From IMG/VR virus record IMGVR_UViG_3300032731_000141, positions 1-35,319 of that record: a stretch of DNA of 35,319 nucleotides. One strand, written 5' to 3'. Below the pieces are notes generated by a model that had not been told where the DNA came from, ran no database searches, and saw only the letters and a program-made list of their open reading frames with translations. The stretch is from a virus. The translations under genes and the position numbers were made by a program. This document shows, in pieces, positions 14,238 to 21,809 of this stretch (positions are counted from its first letter, which is position 1; every line of letters begins with the position of its first letter).

Positions 14238-16252
14238 AGTATTTGTGTTTCTTCTTCTGGAACTTCCGTTGTAGAAGTTTCAGGAATTTGTGATTTTAAA
14301 TCTTGTGGTAGTTTATCTTTGCCATATACTTGTTCTCCAAACTTAGCCATTTCAGATTCTTTTGATGGTTTTTCATTCAACCAAGTTTCGGGTAGCCAAT
14401 CCTTTTCATTCTCATCCCACGCCTTTAATAATTCTGTTAGTGGCTTCTTTGCAAGCTCTGGACCAAGCTGTAAAAATTCAATAACTTTTGAACCAAGCTG
14501 TAAAACATTACTCTTTTCAACCTCTTTCCACGTAGCAAGTAAAGATTGTGCCTTGATAGTAATATCGCCTCTCCATCTTATAAACTCAGGTGTCATTCTA
14601 AAGAACTTCTCTTTATCACTTGGAACGAACATTCCACTCTCATCTTTTTTAACATTTAATGAAAATTCTTTATATCTCTTAGCATAAAAACTACCCTTTT
14701 CATCAATAAAATAGAATTTAGTATTATCCTTTATCTCTTCTCTATATGCTTTTATTTCCGCTTCATCAACAAGATGTTCTACCATTGGAATGGTATATGA
14801 TTGATAAGTAAGGTCTATTGTCTTTAAAGCCTCTACTTCAAGGGCAAAGCCAATATTATCAAGAGGTAATTTTAATCTTTTCAATGCGGACTCCTTTGCT
14901 TGTCCTATCTCAAATGCAGTTTTACCTGATATTTCTCCCTCAAGTGTTGGTGTTATTCCAGTATCATTATCAATATCTTTCTGTAATAAATCCATTCCAA
15001 ACTTTGCATCTTGCCCTGGACCTGGAACTTCAAGCCAAGAAATCTTACCTATTACTTTTCTAATTAACCCTGGAACAATCTTTATCTTTTCTTGACTTCC
15101 GAATGCTTTCTTATCTTCTATAAATCCCATCTTATAAATTGAAAGAACAATCTGGTCAATCGTCATATTCTTTATCTTATTCTTGAGCTTCTTATTGCCT
15201 CTCATTATTTCAATTGGAGCTACACCATAAGGAGTGTCTGGATGTCTCATATTCCAGAATGTAGTCCAACAGGATAATTCTTTATGGTCAGCTGGTAAAG
15301 GAGTATTAACAAGAATAATCCAATATCCTTCTGATTTAATTCTTGCTATAAATCTATCTTTCCAGTAAGTTTCATAGAACTGAACTGTGTATATATCTTT
15401 TGTTGTCAGTTTTTTCTTGCTCTCTTCTGGCTTATTTTCTTCTTCTATTACTGAACCATTTATTTGAACGAACTTAAAGTTTGCACAATCACCAAACTCG
15501 GATTCTAATTTGTCCCAATTATAATCTTCTTCCCACATCCAATCTCCAATAGATTCAGGGTCATTTGCCTTTGCCATATCATCAAACCATACTCTATGTG
15601 GATTCAATCTTTTTCTAATTGGCTCGGTAAAGCTCTTTATTTCTTTCTCTTCTTCTTTTGACTCTCTTGTTTCTGGATTATATTCAGTAATTTCTGAAAT
15701 AGTCCTTACTTTTTGTTTTAAAAAGGTTCTTCCAACTGCCCAGCCATATTTACCTAAATCAAATATAAATGCTTTAAGTTGTTCTCTTGAGTATTGTGTC
15801 TTCCAAGATTTTTCGTAGAGCTGTTTTTGAATCTCTGTTGTTGCTTTATATTTCAATCCATCAGGAGATAAAACTGCCTTTGGGTCATTCTCAAATAAAA
15901 TAGATAATGCAACCATTAACTTAACATAAGGGTCATTACTTGCATTATTAGATTGCCAATCTTCTACTCCTAATTTTGCAAATTGACTTGTTCCTCTCCA
16001 TCCGAGAGTTTCATTCTCAACTAAAACAGCTTTGCCTGAGCCACTTGCAGTTCCACCGAGTTCATCTCTAACTTGACAATCTATATCAGCCTGTGCCATT
16101 AAATTATCAATATTCTGTCCAAATACATCCTTTCTATTTTCTTTCAATTCAGTTTCTCTGTTGTCAAGATATTCGTTAATATCATTCTCATCATCACTCA
16201 ATTCTATCTTTGGTATCTCTTTATCTTCTTGAATTTTTAGTTTATTAGTCAT
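14234..16252 (-). CDS. Portal protein
   Basis: The 672-residue protein lies directly downstream of the large terminase gene (stop-to-start distance 0). An N-terminal helical region precedes the segment 'LMVALSILFENDPKAVLSPD', then 'FIFDLGKYGWAVGRTFLKQK' (about residues 165-185) and 'RLNPHRVWFDDMAKANDPES', typical of portal cores. A long stem/crown part follows, with 'MRGNKKLKNKIKNMTIDQIV' and 'GEISGKTAFEIGQAKESALK', both of the kind found in podovirus-like portals. It forms the dodecameric DNA channel and docks the terminase. The size is at the large end for portals. A Pro/Glu/Thr-rich tail ends the protein. Confidence 0.85.
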   Translation of the reverse strand: MTNKLKIQEDKEIPKIELSDDENDINEYLDNRETELKENRKDVFGQNIDNLMAQADIDCQVRDELGGTASGSGKAVLVENETLGWRGTSQFAKLGVEDWQSNNASNDPYVKLMVALSILFENDPKAVLSPDGLKYKATTEIQKQLYEKSWKTQYSREQLKAFIFDLGKYGWAVGRTFLKQKVRTISEITEYNPETRESKEEEKEIKSFTEPIRKRLNPHRVWFDDMAKANDPESIGDWMWEEDYNWDKLESEFGDCANFKFVQINGSVIEEENKPEESKKKLTTKDIYTVQFYETYWKDRFIARIKSEGYWIILVNTPLPADHKELSCWTTFWNMRHPDTPYGVAPIEIMRGNKKLKNKIKNMTIDQIVLSIYKMGFIEDKKAFGSQEKIKIVPGLIRKVIGKISWLEVPGPGQDAKFGMDLLQKDIDNDTGITPTLEGEISGKTAFEIGQAKESALKRLKLPLDNIGFALEVEALKTIDLTYQSYTIPMVEHLVDEAEIKAYREEIKDNTKFYFIDEKGSFYAKRYKEFSLNVKKDESGMFVPSDKEKFFRMTPEFIRWRGDITIKAQSLLATWKEVEKSNVLQLGSKVIEFLQLGPELAKKPLTELLKAWDENEKDWLPETWLNEKPSKESEMAKFGEQVYGKDKLPQDLKSQIPETSTTEVPEEETQIL

Positions 16253-17806
16253 TTAATAGTTTTTATTAGCAATTTTTAAATCTCCGTGAGTATCTTTTTT
16301 TATCTTATTATCAAAATGCTGTTCTGCTTCTGATTTTACAAAATCCTCTTGTTCTGCGTGAGGAGCATAAGCTATGTCGTCAATATAAGCCAGTGAATCT
16401 ATAAGATCATCATTCCTGCTTTTTGGAAATAATAAACACTGCTCAATTAGTTTATCTGTATGGTCAAAGCGTTGGTCTTTGTGCTTAAAATATATCTTAC
16501 CATATTGAAAGCGTGGGACTAACTTTCCCTTAATTCTATCTTCCTTTCTAACTCCTTTATCTTTTAACTCAATTACGTTCGGAAAGATACCTCTAACTTG
16601 CATTTCTTTTTCTATTAAAGGAGCAATAGTATCTTCATACGCCTTTTCTTCCACTCCGATCATAACTAGATTATAACTCTTGAAACCAGCCCAAATATCA
16701 AATAGTAATTCAATTCTTTCTGTAATGTTTAATTTGAGTTGTTTTGAATATATTATAAACCAATTAAATACTTCATCTACTCCTACAACCGTTATTCCAG
16801 TATAATCAGCTCCTTCGTTTTTACTCTTAGCATAATCAATTGCACAAAATGTAACAATCTTCTTTTCGTGTAATTCATTTAGCTTAAAATTGTTATTCAT
16901 CCACTCTTCTTTAAAATCCTGTAATTCTGTTGCGATTGGATGTTGTTGATATAAAGAACTCCAATTATATAATCCTTGACTCTCTTTAATCTGTTGTAAT
17001 TTTTCTAAATCAAATTTCCATTCCCATAATGCTTCTCCTTTTTTTCTATATTCTTCATCTTCTTCTGATATTGCCTTAAATTCTATAAGCTTACATCTAT
17101 CTTTAAAACCCTCATCTTCTAATAAGCGTCCAGCCAAATCATCTAAATGCCATCTTGTAAGGATAATAATAACGCTTGCATTCTTCTCTAAACGGGTGTA
17201 AGCGGTGGTTTTGAACCAATTCCAATGCTTATCTCTTATAACCTTACTATTAGCCTCTTCGCTGTTCTTGATTGGATCATCAACCACTAAGACATTCGCA
17301 CCACGTCCAGTAAGAGCTCCTCCAATACCAACAGAAGTATAACTTCCATTCTTTTCTGTCTGCCATTTTGCCTTTGCCTTTGCATCTACTCTTAAAGATA
17401 AATCAAATATCTCTTTATATGCTTCTCCAGATACTAAATCCCTTGTCTTCGTTCCAAAATCTTGAGCTAATTCACCTGAATAAGATGCTGTGATTACTTC
17501 TTTTGTTGGGTTTTTGCCTAAATACCAAGCAGGAAAATTGATTGTTGCAAGTTCTGATTTACCGTGCCTCGGAGGTAAGCATAAAATAGTTATTTCTTTC
17601 TCTCCTTCCCCTCTTTCTATCTTCTCTAATTCATTTGCAATCACCTCTAAATGAAAGTTTGACTTATAATTCGGATTGGTTGCTATGCAAAAGTCCAGTA
17701 GGTGTGTCCTCGCTCTTTGGTTCACCATCTGTATCTTCAACAACTCTTCGTGCGATTGTTCGGATTTGATTTTCGTCATAAATAGAAACTTTAATTGGTT
17801 CTCCAT
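16253..17806 (-). CDS. terL: Terminase large subunit
   Basis: The 517-residue packaging motor has a Walker A 'LPPRHGKSE' (about residues 77-85), 'ASYSGELAQDFG', 'GGALTGRGANVLVVDDPIKN' with Walker B, and coupling motif 'ILTRWHLDDLAGR'. The C-terminal RNase H-like nuclease includes 'FCAIDYAKSKNEGADYTGIT' and 'NDDLIDSLAY'. It cuts and pumps DNA into procapsids through the portal. The start is uncertain: ATG at 17806 has an SD-like GGAG but overlaps the upstream gene by 143 bp. An internal Met at 17728 ('MVNQRARTHLLDFC') matches the usual N-terminus of the family better. Confidence 0.95.
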   Translation of the reverse strand: MENQLKFLFMTKIKSEQSHEELLKIQMVNQRARTHLLDFCIATNPNYKSNFHLEVIANELEKIERGEGEKEITILCLPPRHGKSELATINFPAWYLGKNPTKEVITASYSGELAQDFGTKTRDLVSGEAYKEIFDLSLRVDAKAKAKWQTEKNGSYTSVGIGGALTGRGANVLVVDDPIKNSEEANSKVIRDKHWNWFKTTAYTRLEKNASVIIILTRWHLDDLAGRLLEDEGFKDRCKLIEFKAISEEDEEYRKKGEALWEWKFDLEKLQQIKESQGLYNWSSLYQQHPIATELQDFKEEWMNNNFKLNELHEKKIVTFCAIDYAKSKNEGADYTGITVVGVDEVFNWFIIYSKQLKLNITERIELLFDIWAGFKSYNLVMIGVEEKAYEDTIAPLIEKEMQVRGIFPNVIELKDKGVRKEDRIKGKLVPRFQYGKIYFKHKDQRFDHTDKLIEQCLLFPKSRNDDLIDSLAYIDDIAYAPHAEQEDFVKSEAEQHFDNKIKKDTHGDLKIANKNY

Positions 17807-18056
17807 CCTTATCTCCAGCTATTGTTGTCTCATTTGGGAGTAATTTATTCTTTGCATACTTCTCAGCATATTCCAGACATTTCTTATGTCGTTGCTCTTC
17901 TGTAAATCGTTCGTTTGTGCATTCATATAAAATAGCATCTAAGAAAATATTCATCAGCTTCTTCCTTTTCATTTCAATTGTCTGTGGTAATTCTATTGCC
18001 ATATTATTGTTGGTATGAAAATTATACACATATAAATATTGCCCCACCTCAGCCAT
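17664..18056 (-). CDS. Putative terminase small subunit
   Basis: This protein of up to 130 residues lies immediately upstream of and overlaps the large terminase gene. It is helical ('MKRKKLMNIFLDAILYECTN', 'RHKKCLEYAEKYAKNKLLPN'). A Met at residue 19 (18002, in 'TAATATG' context) may be the real start, giving about 112 residues. Small size, position and helical N-terminus suggest the DNA-recognition subunit, but no clear HTH is visible. The call is mainly positional. Confidence 0.5.
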   Translation of the reverse strand: MAEVGQYLYVYNFHTNNNMAIELPQTIEMKRKKLMNIFLDAILYECTNERFTEEQRHKKCLEYAEKYAKNKLLPNETTIAGDKDGEPIKVSIYDENQIRTIARRVVEDTDGEPKSEDTPTGLLHSNQSEL

Positions 18057-18096
18057 TATTTAATCATTTAGTGTAAATATGATAAAGGCTTACGAA

Positions 18097-18116
18097 TTTT
18101 GTTTTAAAACAAAATA
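18097..18116. repeat. 20-bp perfect AT-rich palindrome
   Basis: ATTTTGTTTT followed by its exact complement lies in the 100-bp gap upstream of the small terminase gene, next to a run of eight T. It could be an operator or a weak rightward terminator. There is no rightward gene it would serve. Confidence 0.35.
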
Positions 18117-18158
18117 TCTTTTTTTTAATCAATCACTTATAAGGCGTGAGGTAGGACA

Positions 18159-18464
18159 TTATTTAGTAATTATTTTAATAATTTTATACTTGAAATAATC
18201 CCACAAATTCATATTCATCTTCTTCTTTGTCCTTATACACCAAGCTATGAATAAGGAGTCCTTTGGTTTATCTATTAGCTGGGACTTTAAATATACTGAA
18301 ATTCTCTTATTGCGTAGGTCTTTGTTTATAAACTTTGCACTAGCTGAACATTCGTGTGTAAAGTTATTACTTTCACACAATAAACATTCTCCACCAACAC
18401 TAAAATGCTCTTTCTTCTTCAATGCTCTTCTAATTGATAGTGCTGTGATTAGAAATTTATACAT
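18159..18464 (-). CDS. Hypothetical Cys-containing protein downstream of tRNA-Tyr
   Basis: The 101-residue basic protein starts at ATG 18464. A longer frame would begin inside the tRNA (18491), so I reject that start. It has 'GGECLLCESNNFTHECSASA' (CxxC plus Cys), 'LRNKRISVYLKSQL' and 'LFIAWCIRTKKKMNMNLWDY'. No family is recognised. It lies 5 nt after the tRNA 3' end on the same strand and may be read from the same transcript. Confidence 0.5.
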   Translation of the reverse strand: MYKFLITALSIRRALKKKEHFSVGGECLLCESNNFTHECSASAKFINKDLRNKRISVYLKSQLIDKPKDSLFIAWCIRTKKKMNMNLWDYFKYKIIKIITK

Positions 18465-18469
18465 AAAGT

Positions 18470-18556
18470 TGGTGACGGTAGTAGGAATCAAACCTACCCA
18501 GCTATATTAGCAACAGTTTTACAGACTGCCTTGTGTTCATAACAATATATACCGCC
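18470..18556 (-). tRNA. tRNA-Tyr (GUA anticodon)
   Basis: The strand complementary to 18470-18556 folds as a class II tRNA. The acceptor pairs GGCGGTA/TACCGTC (one G-U), the D stem TTGT/ACAA, and the anticodon stem CAGT/ACTG with loop CTGTAAA (anticodon GTA). The long variable arm is GCTA-ATA-TAGC, and the T arm is GTAGG-TTTGATT-CCTAC. Discriminator A and an encoded CCA complete it. The long variable arm is normal for bacterial tRNA-Tyr. It sits just downstream of the large structured RNA. Confidence 0.95.
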
Positions 18557-19185
18557 TATAAGTCCCTACTTTAGGAACGGAGCGAATAAACGCCAATAGT
18601 TTGCTTAAATCATCACTTAGTCGGTAGAGGTTTGACTCTACAGCTTACACAGCATAGTTAGTGCTTTTTGCATTTACAGGGAGACCGACTCCCACACCTA
18701 TTACTAATAGGCATAATCGGCATAAGAGCTACTTAGTTAAGGTAGATTGTCACGGTTCACAGCCCGCCCACAACTAAGTGATAGTTTAAACAAACTTACA
18801 ATGCCCTCCGATGGCTAACAATTTCCTTCCTAGGGAGGTATGTACAGGGTCGTTAGACCACCATCGGAAAGCTAACCCCATCGACTAAGCACGTGTCTTC
18901 TTAGCAGGTAGGGCGTGATTAGTGCTTTACGTAAGCATTGTAAATTTGTTTAAATCCTTACGCTTCCAACCGAGTTTACTTTAGTTGTGGATATTATTTC
19001 GGAGGTAAACGTCCGTAACCACGCATATCGAGTAGCTGACCTTACTTGTAAACTACGACTTTCTCTTGTTGGAAGTGTAAAGATTCAATTTTGTTAGCAC
19101 GAGACACAAAAGATTTAATACCCACTGCTCACCTCGTGAGAAATGAGCGGAAAGACTTATGTCTGCATAAAGCAGGCGGAGGATA
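18557..19185 (-). ncRNA. Large ornate structured non-coding RNA upstream of tRNA-Tyr (GOLLD/ROOL-like candidate)
   Basis: About 630 nt without a plausible gene, GC-richer than the neighbours, fold into many exact helices on the leftward strand. A 20-bp helix joins 18954-18935 and 18804-18785 (one G-U). A 22-nt helix joins 18795-18774 and 18620-18599 (one mismatch). CTTCCAAC 19075-19068 pairs GTTGGAAG 18970-18963, enclosing AGTTTAC/GTAAACT. TCCGATGG pairs CCATCGGA, CTTAGTT pairs AACTAAG, and hairpins include GGGAG/CTCCC, CCTATT/AATAGG, GTAGAG/CTCTAC and CTCAC/GTGAG. RNase P, tmRNA and group I/II signatures are absent. Size, complexity and the adjacent tRNA resemble GOLLD and ROOL RNAs of phages; identity is unverified and the ends are approximate. 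Confidence 0.75.
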
Positions 19186-19368
19186 CTATTCTTTAGGATG
19201 TATATATAGTTCAGCTTCCTCGCTTTTATAATAGCTCTTACCACACTCTGGACAAGTAGGTGTTGAAGAGAATCTATAGTATGTTCCATCTCCCTCTACC
19301 CTCATACCCCACTTAGCTATTGGTACAAAGTCTCCTTCAAGTATACATTTCCTAGTTTCTTTAGTCAT
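19186..19368 (-). CDS. Small zinc-ribbon-like protein
   Basis: The 60-residue protein MTKETRKCILEGDFVPIAKW... has one clear knuckle, 'TCPECGKSYYKSEEAELYIH', with Cys-x2-Cys and a distal His. It starts 2 bp after the stop of the HExxH gene and is followed at once by the structured RNA. It is probably in the same transcript as both. Role unknown. Confidence 0.6.
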   Translation of the reverse strand: MTKETRKCILEGDFVPIAKWGMRVEGDGTYYRFSSTPTCPECGKSYYKSEEAELYIHPKE

Positions 19369-19370
19369 AC

Positions 19371-19652
19371 TTATATCAATTTATTATCCTTCAAAACTCC
19401 AAAGAGCTGACTACTTAGAGCATCAACAACAAGCTCTTCTGTTAGTTGTGCGTGCTGTAGACCTGAATTACAGAAGCAAGCGTGCATTATTTCGTGTAGT
19501 AATACTTTCTTCTGTTGGTCTTCTGATAACTCCTTAGAGATTATTATTAAATTCTTAGCAAGGTATATCTTACCTAAGAAACCATCTTCTCTTATCTCAT
19601 CACCTAACTGTATCTTATACTCCTCACCGCATATCTTTATTTTATCAAGCAT
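19371..19652 (-). CDS. ImmA/IrrE-like or SprT-like zinc metallopeptidase
   Basis: The 93-residue protein contains the zincin motif in 'KVLLHEIMHACFCNSG' (His52-Glu-x2-His56) with a downstream Glu in 'LTEELVVDALSSQLF' that may be the third ligand. This minimal layout occurs in small phage metallopeptidases of the IrrE/ImmA type. Family members often cleave repressors or serve as toxin-like enzymes, but this one has no fused HTH domain. It is the first full gene downstream of the promoter-leader-terminator cassette. Confidence 0.7.
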   Translation of the reverse strand: MLDKIKICGEEYKIQLGDEIREDGFLGKIYLAKNLIIISKELSEDQQKKVLLHEIMHACFCNSGLQHAQLTEELVVDALSSQLFGVLKDNKLI

Positions 19653-19653
19653 A

Positions 19654-19684
19654 TAAATAAAAAAGACAGCTAAAAACTAGCGTC
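19654..19684 (-). terminator. Intrinsic terminator (attenuator-like)
   Basis: On the leftward strand GACGCTA and TAGC-T-GTC (19684-19665) form a stem with one bulged T. A run of six T and further T/A follow (19664-19654). It lies between a strong promoter and the HExxH gene, and the stop codon of a 13-residue ORF falls within its stem. Confidence 0.7.
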
Positions 19685-19718
19685 TCGGTTTGCGTTTTTT
19701 ACTTGAACCACACGGCAT
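19677..19718 (-). CDS. 13-residue basic leader peptide (candidate)
   Basis: ATG at 19718 opens a 13-codon frame, MPCGSSKKRKPRR, ending in TAG at 19677 inside the terminator stem. It is the first ATG of the transcript predicted from the 19746-19775 promoter. Six of the last seven residues are Lys or Arg. The arrangement is like a leader peptide of an attenuator; translation is unproven. Confidence 0.35.
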   Translation of the reverse strand: MPCGSSKKRKPRR

Positions 19719-19745
19719 AGGTTTATGGTTACTATTTATGTATTA

Positions 19746-19775
19746 ATTATATAATACTATTTTCAAGAATGTCAA
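19746..19775 (-). promoter_or_regulatory. Strong sigma70-type promoter
   Basis: On the leftward strand TTGACA (19775-19770), an 18-bp spacer and TATAAT (19751-19746) match both consensus boxes. The predicted start is near 19739. It would drive the leader ORF, the terminator and, by read-through, the peptidase, the structured RNA and tRNA-Tyr. Confidence 0.75.
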
Positions 19776-19815
19776 CTATTCTCTATTTTTAGTCTTATCT
19801 CACATTACTACCCCT

Positions 19816-20028
19816 CTAAATCCTCAATCCAGATGGTATCTGTCCACATTTGCCACATTGTCCCAAATTCTTATCAACACAGACAAAATAACTAAAGCAG
19901 TATTCACATCTGCGTAATAGTCCTCCCTTTTGTAGTGCTAATTTCTGAGCGTATGATAATCTATCAGCAATTTGTTTAGGAATCGCCTCAAGAGGATTTG
20001 TGGATTGTGGTGTTGGTTTTTTTAGCAT
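19816..20028 (-). CDS. Small zinc-ribbon protein
   Basis: The 70-residue protein has a C-terminal zinc ribbon, 'RRCEYCFSYFVCVDKNLGQC' then 'GKCGQIPSGLRI' (two CxxC knuckles), after a Pro/Gln-rich N-terminus and a helical segment ('AIPKQIADRLSYAQKLAL'). It overlaps the upstream gene by 41 bp. A nucleic-acid or regulator role is a guess from the zinc site. Confidence 0.55.
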   Translation of the reverse strand: MLKKPTPQSTNPLEAIPKQIADRLSYAQKLALQKGGLLRRCEYCFSYFVCVDKNLGQCGKCGQIPSGLRI

Positions 20029-20215
20029 ATTTATAATTCTTTATTTCACTATAACATTTCTTACAAATTAAAGTATGTGCTTTAAATTTATTAGGAATAC
20101 AACTATAACCCCATTTAAAAGAAATATATTCAAAACAAATAGCACACTTTGCTTCTTGTGTATTATAAATCAGAATATTGTTGATGACACATTTTGGTCT
20201 TTTTGGTTTTGGCAT
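19988..20215 (-). CDS. Small zinc-finger protein
   Basis: The 75-residue basic protein has two Cys knuckles: 'AKCAICFEYISFKWGYSCIP' and 'HTLICKKCYSEIKNYKYAKK'. The spacing suits a treble-clef or HNH-like zinc finger, but no HNH catalytic His pair is obvious. It shares transcription with 19816-20028 and partly overlaps it. Confidence 0.55.
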   Translation of the reverse strand: MPKPKRPKCVINNILIYNTQEAKCAICFEYISFKWGYSCIPNKFKAHTLICKKCYSEIKNYKYAKKTNTTIHKSS

Positions 20216-20253
20216 AGGCTAAATTTAGATATAATTTAAGAGTTATGCACAGT

Positions 20254-20343
20254 TTAACATAGTTTTTGTTGCCTATTTTCTTCTTCTTTTTTCTCTTTCC
20301 AGTATTTTAGGCGGGCTTCGGCTACTTTAAGAAAGTCAGCGTT
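20254..20343 (-). pseudogene. C-terminal remnant of a DNA methyltransferase
   Basis: Directly after the endonuclease gene another frame reads NADFLKVAEARLKYWKEKKE and ends at TAA 20254. The motif '(D/E)F-x-(K/E)-(I/V)-A-x-A-R-(I/L)-x-x-W' is the usual C-terminus of phage-type DNA methyltransferases. It has no start codon of its own and matches the N-terminal remnant at 21162-21242, with the whole catalytic middle missing. Confidence 0.55.
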
Positions 20344-21124
20344 TATTATTTTTATTATAAACATCTTGTTCCCAAACTACTTTTACTTTATAACCAAGTG
20401 AAATAGCTTTTTTAATTTTGTTTTTATCATTTTCTAAATTCTTTATTTGTATAGGATATAATTTTTTATTTGCATAAACTCGTGGGTCGGCGTGCCAAAA
20501 TGTTCCATTAACTTCTATTAAAAGGTTTTCTTCTGGGATATAAAAATCAAATAAATATTTACTAACCCTATACTGTTGAACAAATTTTATATCTTTACTT
20601 TTTAAATATTCTGCATAAAGATTTTCTAACTTATTATACGCCTTTCCTGTTTTTCCTTCTTGAATTTGTTTGCAAGTAAGTAATGCGTGCTTATATCTAT
20701 TTTTTGGATTTAAAAATTGCCTCGTATTAGCTTCTCTTATTTTTTCAATAGCTTCTGGTGTATGTGTTCTACCAAACATTCCATTTTTTTCTCCAATTCT
20801 TGCTTTACCTTTTGATTTTATTCCACATCTTTTAATTATATTTCCAATTCCAGTTTGACTAAATCCTAAAATTTTAGAAATTTCTTCCTGAGTTTTATCT
20901 TGCTTGATATAAAGTTCAATAAGTTTTTCTTTCGTAATTTTATCACTTCCATTTGATAGTATTTGAGCAGTAGAAAAATCTCGTCTTGGAATATTTAATT
21001 TAATCATCCATCTTCTAATAGCAGGATAAGAAACATTAAACATTTTTGCTATTTCTGGAACTGTTTTATTTTGATTCCAATATAAATCTTTAATTTGATT
21101 AAGTTGTTTTTTTGTAAGTTTCAT
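20336..21124 (-). CDS. Vsr-like (EDxHD-type) homing endonuclease with HTH and NUMOD3
   Basis: The 262-residue protein has two N-terminal HTH units: 'KTVPEIAKMFNVSYPAIRRW' (about 19-38) and 'KTQEEISKILGFSQTGIGNI' (about 77-96). A NUMOD3-like segment 'GMFGRTHTPEAIEKIREAN' comes next. The C-terminal Vsr/PD-(D/E)XK-type nuclease has 'YLFDFYIPEENLLIEVNGTF', then 'WHADPRVYANKK', and 'GYKVKVVWEQDV'. This arrangement matches the EDxHD homing endonucleases related to very-short-patch repair nuclease. It lies between the two ends of a methyltransferase gene with almost no flanking non-coding DNA, so it is not in an intron. Confidence 0.8.
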   Translation of the reverse strand: MKLTKKQLNQIKDLYWNQNKTVPEIAKMFNVSYPAIRRWMIKLNIPRRDFSTAQILSNGSDKITKEKLIELYIKQDKTQEEISKILGFSQTGIGNIIKRCGIKSKGKARIGEKNGMFGRTHTPEAIEKIREANTRQFLNPKNRYKHALLTCKQIQEGKTGKAYNKLENLYAEYLKSKDIKFVQQYRVSKYLFDFYIPEENLLIEVNGTFWHADPRVYANKKLYPIQIKNLENDKNKIKKAISLGYKVKVVWEQDVYNKNNKR

Positions 21125-21161
21125 ATACTAATATAGTAGCATACCTTGAAACTTTTGTAAA

Positions 21162-21242
21162 ATCACATAATAAGGCGTGGAAAGGCTCGCCTTTATAGGT
21201 TTTGCACCATTTAATTATATCTTGATTTTCTATTTTTATCAT
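21162..21242 (-). pseudogene. N-terminal remnant of a DNA methyltransferase
   Basis: From ATG at 21242 the frame reads MIKIENQDIIKWCKTYKGEP then FHALLCD, the familiar N-terminus of phage DNA methyltransferases. There it should continue 'PPY' (the catalytic DPPY motif). Instead similarity stops at the Asp (21162) and the frame runs to a stop through unrelated sequence containing the endonuclease start. The gene was broken exactly at its catalytic motif. Confidence 0.6.
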
Positions 21243-21250
21243 AAAAAAGT

Positions 21251-21781
21251 TTAATGCTCAAATCGTTTCATACTTGCCTTATCATAAGCACTTAAAATCT
21301 CTTTTTTATTTCGTAATGGGTATCTTTCATTATCATCTGTGGATAATTCTGTATTTATTAAATAATGAACCGAAGAATCACCATCTGTAATAAAACATAG
21401 TTCAGGTTTTTTAGATCGTCTTGCTAAAGCAAGTAAGCCATCTTCATTTTGAATATGAATATCTGTAAGTAATCGTGCAACATAATTTCCTAAATAGGGA
21501 GAGCCTGCAATAACTAAAAACTGCTTATCTTTAAGTAATTCTGCAAATTTTAAGCATTTGTTGTCTTTAAATTGAAAACTACTATTTTTTATTTCTATCC
21601 ACAAGTTATATTCAGGTAAGTAAAAATCAGGTAAATACCAGAAACTACCTAAATCAAATCCTTTCGGCTCATATTCATATTTTATCTGTAAAGAATCAAA
21701 GAAAACTGACCACCTCGCTTCAAGACGACTTCTGTAATAATTACCATTATAAAACGTATCAATTGCTTTTATTTTTTTCAT
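21251..21781 (-). CDS. PD-(D/E)XK-type nuclease-like phage protein
   Basis: The 176-residue protein begins with the recognisable 'YRSRLEARWSVFFDSLQIKY', then 'EYEPKGFDLGSFWYLPDFYL' and 'YNLWIEIKNSSF'. The Asp in 'LPDF' and the Glu-x-Lys in 'IEIK' form the nuclease core. Proteins of this kind are common in phage genomes near replication genes; the substrate is not known. Its C-terminal 60 residues are poorly conserved-looking and charged. Confidence 0.7.
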   Translation of the reverse strand: MKKIKAIDTFYNGNYYRSRLEARWSVFFDSLQIKYEYEPKGFDLGSFWYLPDFYLPEYNLWIEIKNSSFQFKDNKCLKFAELLKDKQFLVIAGSPYLGNYVARLLTDIHIQNEDGLLALARRSKKPELCFITDGDSSVHYLINTELSTDDNERYPLRNKKEILSAYDKASMKRFEH

Positions 21782-21809
21782 AAATTTTTAACTTAATAAT
21801 TAAGTCCGC

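Noticed and set aside
18557-19185. Ordinary small protein genes (for example a 78-residue leftward frame at 19053-19289) in the structured region
   Set aside because: The frame overlaps a better gene and has no coding-like composition, and the sequence is explained by extensive exact base pairing.
18557-19185. RNase P RNA, tmRNA, or group I/II intron as the identity of the large RNA
   Set aside because: No P4-type GAGGAAAGUCC motif, no tRNA-Ala-like ends with a tag frame, and no group I P/Q/R/S or group II domain V sequence is visible.
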